Assembly (NCBI GenBank): GCA_903914045.1
Contig: CAIWNO010000129.1
Span: forward strand, 1-11,605
DNA: 11,605 nt
Direction: 5' to 3'
Source: an uncultured bacterium
GTDB lineage: Bacteria > Planctomycetota > Phycisphaerae > Phycisphaerales > SM1A02
Position 1 is the first letter of the stretch. The number at the start of each line of letters is the position of its first letter. Positions 6,955-11,605 of the stretch are shown one piece after another. The notes under the pieces are model-generated. The model was not told where the DNA came from, ran no database searches, and saw only the letters and a program-made list of their open reading frames with translations. A program made the translations under genes and the position numbers.

Positions 6955-6982
6955 CAGATAGTTTTATTCGGGCACATTGCAA
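6955..6982 (-). promoter_or_regulatory. Weak candidate promoter for the gsp operon
   Basis: The 168-base gap between the CoA-transferase gene and the first gsp-operon gene is the natural place for the operon promoter. The best match seen on the minus strand is TTGCAA (6982-6977), 16 bases, then TATCTG (6960-6955). That is four and three matches to the sigma-70 hexamers. The predicted start would leave a leader of about 65 bases. An overlapping alternative uses TTGTTC with an AATAAA-like -10. Neither is strong, and no clear terminator for the upstream gene is seen in the gap. Confidence 0.22.
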
Positions 6983-7050
6983 TTTTTTGAACAAATTATT
7001 TGGTCAGCGAGTTGAGCACGCCCATAATGTATGCGCAATTTGAATTTGAC

Positions 7051-7746
7051 TTAGCTTGGGGTCACGGTTCGCTGTTCAATTCGTTTTTCGGATTTTGTCA
7101 CCACAATTCGGTCCACAAAAATTCCGGGAGTGTGAATGCCCTCGGGATCAAGCGCGCCCAGTTCCACCATTTCCTCCACTTCTGCCACGGTGACTTTGCC
7201 GCACGAGGCAACCATTGGATTGAAATTTCTAGCCGTTTTTCTGTACACCAGGTTTCCGCTGGGATCGGCTTTCCAAGCTTTCACAAGCGCAAGGTCGGCG
7301 CGAATGCCGCGCTCGAGCACAAACAACTCACCGTCAAAAAGTTCGGTTGGTTTGCCATCGGCCACAATCGTTCCCACGCCGGTCTTGGTGTAGAACCCTG
7401 GAATGCCGGCGCCGCCCGCGCGCATGCGCTCGGCCAACGTTCCTTGCGGACAAAATTCAAGTTCAAGTTCGCCGCTCATGTATTGGCGCTCAAACTCCGC
7501 GTTCTCGCCCACATAGCTTGACACCATGCGCCGCACTTGGCGCGTCTTCAAGAGCACGCCAAGACCCCAATCATCAACGCCGGCGTTGTTGCTGATGCAA
7601 GTTAATTCCTTGGCGCCACTGTCACGCAGCGCAAGAATAAGTTGCTCTGGAATTCCGCACAGGCCAAAGCCACCAACGGCAATTTTCATTCCATCGCGTG
7701 TCAAGCCCGCAAGTGCCAACGCTGGCGTTTGAAAAACTTTATTCAT
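7051..7746 (-). CDS. scoA: Succinyl-CoA:3-ketoacid CoA-transferase subunit A
   Basis: A 231-residue family I CoA-transferase A subunit, which with subunit B moves CoA between succinyl-CoA and acetoacetate or related 3-oxoacids in the cytoplasm. Residues 18-33 fit the family signature, with Asp-Gly at 18-19 and Gly-Gly-Phe-Gly-Leu-Cys-Gly-Ile-Pro at 25-33. Other family-typical stretches are Asn-Asn-Ala-Gly-Val-Asp-Asp (53-59), Ser-Ser-Tyr-Val-Gly-Glu-Asn (76-82), Gln-Gly-Thr-Leu-Ala-Glu-Arg (101-107), Lys-Thr-Ala-Arg-Asn-Phe-Asn-Pro (170-177) and His-Thr-Pro-Gly-Ile-Phe-Val-Asp (205-212). Length is normal for the A subunit. The B subunit, which carries the catalytic Glu and usually follows directly, is absent: the next gene downstream is the exported protein of the gsp operon. 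No Shine-Dalgarno is visible before the ATG. A TACACT box six bases upstream could make the message nearly leaderless. Confidence 0.93.
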   Translation of the reverse strand: MNKVFQTPALALAGLTRDGMKIAVGGFGLCGIPEQLILALRDSGAKELTCISNNAGVDDWGLGVLLKTRQVRRMVSSYVGENAEFERQYMSGELELEFCPQGTLAERMRAGGAGIPGFYTKTGVGTIVADGKPTELFDGELFVLERGIRADLALVKAWKADPSGNLVYRKTARNFNPMVASCGKVTVAEVEEMVELGALDPEGIHTPGIFVDRIVVTKSEKRIEQRTVTPS

Positions 7747-7758
7747 GGCAAGAGTGTA

Positions 7759-8970
7759 GTGACCCGTGAATGGTTGCTAGGCTTGCCGCACCCAAAATCA
7801 ATCGTGCGCATTGTCATCCTTCTCATCTTTCTTTCGGCTTTGCCAGACGCGCTTGTTGTGCCTGTTTTAAAGGATCTTTTCGCGGATCGCTATGGCGTGT
7901 CCACGGCGCAGGCGCAATTGTTTTTGGCGGTAAATTTGCTTGGCGCGCTGCTAGCTATTCCATTGGTGAAATACATGCGCCGGCGCATGTCAGGGTGGGC
8001 CGTGGTCAGTTCAACAGCCATTGTGGATGGCATTTTAATGGCCATCATGTGGTTGCCCATTGGATTCGCGGGAACATTGGCGCTGCGCACAATCGAAGGC
8101 GCGGTTGATGTTGCAACATTCGCGGCCTTGTTTCAAATGTTGGGGCGAAGTGACCAAAAACATCCCGCGTGGAAGTTGGGTTTGGGCGCAACCGTGTTGG
8201 TGGCGGGCTTGGGAATTGGAGCAGTGCTTGGTGGATTTCTTACCAAGCTTGCTGGCAGCGCCGCGGTCACATTGATTGTCGGTTCGGTTTCCTGCATTGC
8301 CACAGGATGTATTGCTATTGCATTTCGCGCCACGCTTGTGCGCATGGTTCACCTTGCGCGTGGTACCACAGTGGAAATCGAAGTCGATGATGCAGAGTCG
8401 CGGGCGAAGCTGGGGACGATATGGCCGATCTTATTCATGGCCGCAACGGATCGAGCCACCGGCGCAATTTTAACCGCGGTGTTTGCCAGCTTTCTTCTAA
8501 GTGGCTTGGGGTACACGCCGGAGCAGCGGGGAATGTTGGTGGGGTTGCCGTTGTTGTTAATGGCCATAGGCGCCGCGCCAGCAGGGTGGTGCGCCGATCA
8601 ATTCGGCGCGCTGCACACGCGATCTCTGGCGGCCATGGCGTATGCGATTGCGCTTGGAGTTGTGCCGTTTCTAGGCGCAAACACGCTTGTTCTAGCGTTT
8701 GTCCTGTTGATTCTTGGCGTGGCGGCCGCGCCGCTTCTTCCCGCCTCGCTGGCCTTGGTCATCGGTACCAATCGTGGCATGTCTGGACTGGCGGCTTTCC
8801 GCGCCGCAGGCGATATTGGATATTTCACTGGCATTGTTGTTGCCATTGCCACAAGCGCCATGATTGATGAGAAACAATACAGCGTTCAAACTGGATTGGT
8901 GTGCGGCTTCGCATTGGTGCATGCGGTCGTTACAGTTATTTCATGGTTTGCTTTACGCAACCATAAATAA
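7759..8970 (+). CDS. Major facilitator superfamily (MFS) transporter
   Basis: A 403-residue integral membrane protein with about 12 hydrophobic segments (roughly 15-37, 51-71, 79-99, 105-128, 140-162, 167-189, 220-250, 258-275, 288-307, 310-335, 345-368, 378-400). A soluble, acidic central loop lies at 190-219, matching the two six-helix halves of MFS. A motif A-like sequence, Gly-Trp-Cys-Ala-Asp-Gln-Phe-Gly, occurs in the loop after segment 8 (277-284); the copy after segment 2 is degenerate (basic Lys-Tyr-Met-Arg-Arg-Arg). The substrate cannot be told. The frame is open upstream into the divergent scoA, so the start is uncertain: GTG 7759 (AAGAG four bases before) is chosen; TTG 7774 or TTG 7783 are alternatives. 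Its head-to-head position with scoA might suggest uptake of a carboxylate, but this is speculation. Confidence 0.82.
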   Translation: MTREWLLGLPHPKSIVRIVILLIFLSALPDALVVPVLKDLFADRYGVSTAQAQLFLAVNLLGALLAIPLVKYMRRRMSGWAVVSSTAIVDGILMAIMWLPIGFAGTLALRTIEGAVDVATFAALFQMLGRSDQKHPAWKLGLGATVLVAGLGIGAVLGGFLTKLAGSAAVTLIVGSVSCIATGCIAIAFRATLVRMVHLARGTTVEIEVDDAESRAKLGTIWPILFMAATDRATGAILTAVFASFLLSGLGYTPEQRGMLVGLPLLLMAIGAAPAGWCADQFGALHTRSLAAMAYAIALGVVPFLGANTLVLAFVLLILGVAAAPLLPASLALVIGTNRGMSGLAAFRAAGDIGYFTGIVVAIATSAMIDEKQYSVQTGLVCGFALVHAVVTVISWFALRNHK

Positions 8971-9013
8971 TGACAGCTCGATTCTTTGTTTACGTTTCAA
9001 TTGTCAAATTTAT

Positions 9014-9047
9014 ATTGCATGTGCTGAATCCAAATGCAGCACGCAAT
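9014..9047. terminator. Hairpin between convergent genes, possible bidirectional terminator
   Basis: ATTGC (9014-9018) plus GTGCTG (9021-9026) pair with CAGCAC (9037-9042) plus GCAAT (9043-9047). This gives an 11-bp stem with a two-base bulge (9019-9020) and a 10-base loop. It lies in the 103-base gap between the ends of the MFS gene (plus) and the sigma factor gene (minus), where a shared terminator is expected. Neither side has a clean T-tract, so it may be an RNA-stabilising or Rho-assisted structure. An alternative pairing TGAATC/GATTCA (9025-9030 with 9048-9053) overlaps it. Confidence 0.45.
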
Positions 9048-9073
9048 GATTCAAAGGGAAGAACTTTGGACAA

Positions 9074-10114
9074 TTAGTTCGAATTGGTCGAGGGCATTTC
9101 GCCGCGCAAGGTGATCAAGGCATCCTTGAGTTTTTCTAAAGCGTTATTTTGAATTTGTCGCACGCGTTCCTTGGTCACGCCAATCATTTGTCCAACTTGC
9201 TCCAGTGTTAATTGGACTTGCGGCACAACGCTGTCCATGCCAAATCGATGCAGAATAACTTTCTGCTCAATGTCACTTAAGTCCGCGCTGTTGCGGGTGA
9301 TGATGTAGCGCACTTCCGCGGCGGAATCTTTTTCATTCTCGGCGCGCAACACTTCAAGATGGTTTGATTTCTCAAACTGTGGATCAAACTCGCTGGGAAA
9401 GCGTTGCTTGTATTTTTGCAATTTAATACCAAACCGGCTGAAAGCCTTCAAAATTGCGCGGCATCCGTAGGTGCTGAACTTAAATCCACGGCCGCAGTCA
9501 AATTTATCCACGGCGCGCATCAAGGCCATGTTGCCTTCGCCAATCAAGTCGCCGAAATCGCTTTCGCCAAGCGGAACGCGCTTGGCCATGGCAAGAACCA
9601 GCGCCAAATTAATTTCCGCAATCTGCGCGCGAAATCCCTTGGCCATGCGGTGCCAACGCAGCATTTCTCGAGCTTGCTCGGTTGAAGGAGTTTGATTGTT
9701 CAGCGCGTCTTGCAATTGTCGCACGCGAAAGCGCGCGTAGTTGTATTGCAGAAAAATCACGCGCTCTTGCGCGCCAGTCAGCAGAACAGAATCCGCTTTC
9801 TTGGCTTTGCGCTCCACTTGTTTTCCACCAGTGCTGTTGGCCATGAGCGGTCGATACCAACTCACATCGGCGAAGCGAATGGAGACAGGTTTTTCATAAA
9901 TATTTTTTTCCGCGTCTTGCTTTGTAAACTCCGGCGAGTCCATGAAATCCATTGGCTCGATCATAATTTCGCGCATCAAGTCTTCTTCAACTTGGGTCAA
10001 AGCAGCGGTCGCCAATGTGGGCATGCCAGAACGGCCACGAACCGCTGGACGATTTCGTTGACGCATTCGATCAAGCGGCGAATTTTTTCCAATCATTGAG
10101 TGGAGCAAGGTCAT
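9074..10114 (-). CDS. RNA polymerase sigma-70 family factor (planctomycete-type)
   Basis: A 346-residue sigma factor that directs RNA polymerase to promoters. Region 1.2-like sequence starts at Leu-Leu-Thr (111-113) and runs through Tyr-Asn-Tyr-Ala-Arg (124-128). Region 2 spans about 165-230, with Asp-Leu-Ile-Gly-Glu-Gly-Asn (189-195), Ala-Val-Asp-Lys-Phe-Asp (201-206) and Gly-Phe-Lys-Phe-Ser-Thr-Tyr (210-216). Region 4 spans about 278-335 and ends in a helix-turn-helix with Val-Thr-Lys-Glu-Arg-Val-Arg-Gln-Ile (313-321). Region 2.4 after Ser-Thr-Tyr reads Gly-Cys-Arg-Ala-Ile-Leu-Lys, not the Trp-Trp-Ile-Arg-Gln of RpoD, so -10 recognition may differ. The first 110 residues are a poorly conserved extension. 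It resembles planctomycetal sigma-70 factors as I remember them. The start ATG has GAGG only two bases before it, a tight spacing; the TTG two codons on is better spaced but less usual. A convergent MFS gene lies downstream. Confidence 0.9.
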   Translation of the reverse strand: MTLLHSMIGKNSPLDRMRQRNRPAVRGRSGMPTLATAALTQVEEDLMREIMIEPMDFMDSPEFTKQDAEKNIYEKPVSIRFADVSWYRPLMANSTGGKQVERKAKKADSVLLTGAQERVIFLQYNYARFRVRQLQDALNNQTPSTEQAREMLRWHRMAKGFRAQIAEINLALVLAMAKRVPLGESDFGDLIGEGNMALMRAVDKFDCGRGFKFSTYGCRAILKAFSRFGIKLQKYKQRFPSEFDPQFEKSNHLEVLRAENEKDSAAEVRYIITRNSADLSDIEQKVILHRFGMDSVVPQVQLTLEQVGQMIGVTKERVRQIQNNALEKLKDALITLRGEMPSTNSN

Positions 10115-10234
10115 TTCCTCGGGCTAGAGTTTAAAAGATGTATGTTGCAATTCCGCACCATCCAACAAAACGCTTAAGAACGAACTATGTGACTGTTCAC
10201 CAAATGGGGACGATTGGTTTCAAAAATAAATGAA

Positions 10235-10263
10235 ATTATAAGTTATTGAACCGAATGGATAAA
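10235..10263 (-). promoter_or_regulatory. Candidate promoter for the sigma factor gene
   Basis: A perfect TATAAT (minus strand, 10240-10235) is preceded after 17 bases by TTTATC (10263-10258), three of six matches to the -35 consensus. It lies in the 201-base gap between ndk and the sigma gene and would give a leader of about 115 bases. The -10 box overlaps one copy of the repeated ATAAGTTAT palindrome. Confidence 0.4.
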
Positions 10264-10306
10264 TAACGCCTTTTAATAGGCATTAAGATGGGTCGAAATA
10301 AGTTAT
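10238..10306. repeat. Two copies of the odd palindrome ATAAGTTAT, 60 bp apart
   Basis: ATAAGTTAT occurs at 10238-10246 and 10298-10306. Each copy is a perfect palindrome around its central base, and their starts are exactly 60 bases apart. One overlaps the candidate -10 box of the sigma gene; the other lies just after the ndk stop. They could be paired operator sites, but the region is AT-rich and the words are short. Confidence 0.4.
10255..10283 (-). terminator. Weak intrinsic terminator after ndk
   Basis: On the minus strand ATGCCT pairs with AGGCGT (plus-strand 10278-10283 and 10266-10271) across a 6-base loop: six pairs including one G-T wobble. A T-rich run TTATTTAT follows. It lies about 35 bases past the ndk stop. 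The stem is short, so termination may be partial and allow readthrough to the sigma gene. Confidence 0.35.
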
Positions 10307-10315
10307 AAGACCTAT

Positions 10316-10786
10316 TTACTCAGGCTTGCTGCCAGTCGAGTCATAGACATAACTATCGCCAGCGCGGGAGTATTCCAAAATGTCGCCAGCCTTGAAGAAC
10401 AGACCCAATTCACGGGTCGCGGCTTCGGGGCTGTCAGATCCGTGGATCAAGTTGTAACTGTTGGAAACGCCAAAGTCACCGCGAATGGTGCCAGCGGCGG
10501 CTTTACTGCCAAATGTTGCGCCCATCATGGAGCGGCAAATTGCAATGGCGCCAATTCCACGCACGGCCATGGTCAAGACTGGGTTGCCAGTCATGAAGCG
10601 AACAAGGCCGGGGTAAAAAGGTTTGGAAGCATGGTCTTTGTAGTGTTCAGCGGCAAGTTCCTGCGAAATGCGCATTAGTTTGCAGCCCACGATTTGCAGG
10701 CCTTTGTCCTCAAAGCGGGTCAAGATTCGACCCATCAGATTGCGTTGCACGGCGTCTGGTTTCAAAATGATCAGTGTTGTTTCCAT
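10316..10786 (-). CDS. ndk: Nucleoside diphosphate kinase
   Basis: A 156-residue cytoplasmic enzyme that passes the terminal phosphate from ATP to other (d)NDPs through a phosphohistidine, balancing nucleotide pools. The N-terminus has the ATP-site Lys9 in Ile-Leu-Lys-Pro-Asp-Ala (7-12). The catalytic His115 lies in Asn-Leu-Ile-His-Gly-Ser-Asp-Ser (112-119). Conserved Met-Gly-Ala-Thr (88-91) and Gly-Thr-Ile-Arg (99-102) are also present. The length fits the family (about 140-155). The frame stays open to 10993, but AAGGA six bases before the ATG at 10786 and the immediate start of family sequence fix the start there. It is divergent from the topoisomerase VI gene, and the sigma gene follows after about 200 bases. 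All active-site residues I can check are present. Confidence 0.97.
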   Translation of the reverse strand: METTLIILKPDAVQRNLMGRILTRFEDKGLQIVGCKLMRISQELAAEHYKDHASKPFYPGLVRFMTGNPVLTMAVRGIGAIAICRSMMGATFGSKAAAGTIRGDFGVSNSYNLIHGSDSPEAATRELGLFFKAGDILEYSRAGDSYVYDSTGSKPE

Positions 10787-10870
10787 GTGATTTCCTTTGT
10801 GGTTGAGGTTGTTGGGGATCAAATGGTAGCGACAATGTTGCTCTTGCAGGACTTTCAAACATGTGATTTC
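10784..10870. repeat. 11-bp direct repeat including the ndk start codon
   Basis: CATGTGATTTC (plus strand) occurs at 10784-10794 and again at 10860-10870. The first copy contains the ndk start codon and its spacer. The second lies 76 bases upstream, out of frame and without a good Shine-Dalgarno. The 168-base region between ndk and the topoisomerase gene must hold both divergent promoters, but I see no convincing -35/-10 pair in it. Confidence 0.5.
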
Positions 10871-10954
10871 AAAGAAAAAGCGTTGAGGATTGCCCAAGCG
10901 AGCCGAAGAAGCGGTACTTTCGCCCACTCGTACAGATATTGAACAGGAGTCAGC

Positions 10955-11605
10955 ATGGTTGGCAAGGACGCCGCATTGATGAGTAAACCACAATCCAAGT
11001 CAGGCAAATCCCGCGTAAAGAACAGCGTGGATGAATCAAGCGATGGCGCATCGCCGCGCAAGGGCAAGAACCGCGGCGCCACGGCGGAGGAAATGGGATC
11101 GCGTCAGCGCGACATTTCCGTGAGCGAATTTTTTGCCAAGAACAGACATTTGTTGGGCTTTGATAATCCGCGCAAGGCGTTGTTGACCACGGTCAAAGAG
11201 GCGGTGGACAATAGTTTGGACGCTTGCGAAGAAGGTGGAATTCTTCCAGAACTTGCGGTGATCATTGAGGATTTGCAACCGGATCGCCCGGCGACTTCCA
11301 AGAGTTCGCGCTACCGCATTACGGTGGTGGACAATGGTCCAGGAATTGTGCGCAAGCAAGTTGAGAATATTTTCGGGCGTCTTTTGTACGGATCAAAGTT
11401 TCACCGCTTGAAGATGAGCCGCGGACAGCAGGGCATTGGCATTAGCGCGGCGGGCATGTATGGATTGATCACCACCGGCAAGCCCATGCAGATTGTCACC
11501 AAGATTCGCTCCAGCGACGCGGCGCACCGCATTGAGTTAGCCATGAATACAAAAACAAATCGCGCCGAAGTGACGGCCGACGCGGAGACCAAGGATTTTC
11601 CGCCA
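10955..11605 (+). CDS. top6B: DNA topoisomerase VI subunit B, N-terminal part (runs off window)
   Basis: The first 217 residues of the ATPase subunit of a type IIB topoisomerase, which with the A subunit passes one DNA duplex through another to relax and decatenate DNA. After a basic, Ser-rich extension (1-50) comes the GHKL ATPase fold. Its N box is Glu-Ala-Val-Asp-Asn-Ser-Leu-Asp-Ala (82-90), its G1 box is Asp-Asn-Gly-Pro-Gly-Ile (126-131), and the glycine-rich lid is Arg-Gly-Gln-Gln-Gly-Ile-Gly-Ile (156-163). Thr-Thr-Gly-Lys-Pro follows (173-177). These match topoisomerase VI B rather than GyrB, ParE, MutL or HSP90. ATG 10955 is preferred because AGGAG lies five bases upstream; ATG 10979 is a possible alternative. 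The frame is open to the last base. Topoisomerase VI is chiefly archaeal and plant, with scattered bacterial cases, including planctomycetes to my knowledge. Confidence 0.95.
   Translation, partial: MVGKDAALMSKPQSKSGKSRVKNSVDESSDGASPRKGKNRGATAEEMGSRQRDISVSEFFAKNRHLLGFDNPRKALLTTVKEAVDNSLDACEEGGILPELAVIIEDLQPDRPATSKSSRYRITVVDNGPGIVRKQVENIFGRLLYGSKFHRLKMSRGQQGIGISAAGMYGLITTGKPMQIVTKIRSSDAAHRIELAMNTKTNRAEVTADAETKDFPP

Noticed and set aside
7642..7758. Longer N-terminus of the MFS protein
   Set aside because: It would overlap the start of scoA by over 100 bases and adds a non-membrane, Cys/Arg-rich stretch not expected before the first transmembrane helix.
8035..8922. Several long minus-strand frames opposite the MFS gene
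   Set aside because: They have odd His/Ser/Asn-rich content and no family features, while the plus strand encodes a coherent 12-helix protein.
10787..10993. 69-residue N-terminal extension of nucleoside diphosphate kinase
   Set aside because: It overlaps the topoisomerase VI start on the other strand, is unlike the family, and a good Shine-Dalgarno precedes the internal ATG at 10786.

Overview
The window looks like a chromosomal piece of a bacterium from the Planctomycetota, most likely near the Phycisphaerae. That placement is inference. It rests on three things: a sigma-70 factor whose region 1.2/2 wording resembles planctomycetal sigma factors as I remember them, a bacterial DNA topoisomerase VI subunit B, and a type II secretion cassette whose first gene is an unrecognised exported protein. 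No phage, transposon, CRISPR array, tRNA or rRNA is visible. The gene set looks like ordinary housekeeping with some clade-specific features.

Positions 1-6882 (minus strand) hold a type II secretion (T2SS) pseudopilus operon in the canonical order. Transcription runs from a signal-peptide-bearing unknown protein through gspE (ATPase), gspF (inner-membrane platform), gspG (major pseudopilin), gspH, gspI and gspJ (minor pseudopilins). It then enters the first five codons of what is probably gspK, which leaves the window at base 1. Most junctions overlap or are separated by a few bases, which suggests translational coupling. The one large gap, before gspG, carries an AT-rich promoter-like element with inverted repeats, so the abundant major pseudopilin may have its own promoter. 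The outer-membrane secretin (GspD) and GspC/L/M are not in the window.

Positions 7051-8970 hold two divergent genes whose start codons are only 12 bases apart. One is the A subunit of a succinyl-CoA:3-ketoacid CoA-transferase (minus), with no B subunit beside it. The other is an MFS transporter (plus). An imperfect hairpin lies between the MFS gene and the convergent sigma factor gene.

Positions 9074-10786 (minus) hold a sigma-70 family factor and, upstream of it, nucleoside diphosphate kinase (ndk). The spacer of about 200 bases between them carries a weak terminator-like hairpin, a TATAAT box and a repeated 9-bp palindrome. Divergent from ndk, positions 10955-11605 (plus) encode the N-terminal ATPase part of topoisomerase VI subunit B, cut by the window end.

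No wholly new system is evident. The items most worth a second look are the uncharacterised LxxxQ-motif exported protein heading the gsp operon, the Ala/Gly-rich tail on GspJ that also encodes the next gene's ribosome binding site, the orphan CoA-transferase subunit, and the bacterial topoisomerase VI.
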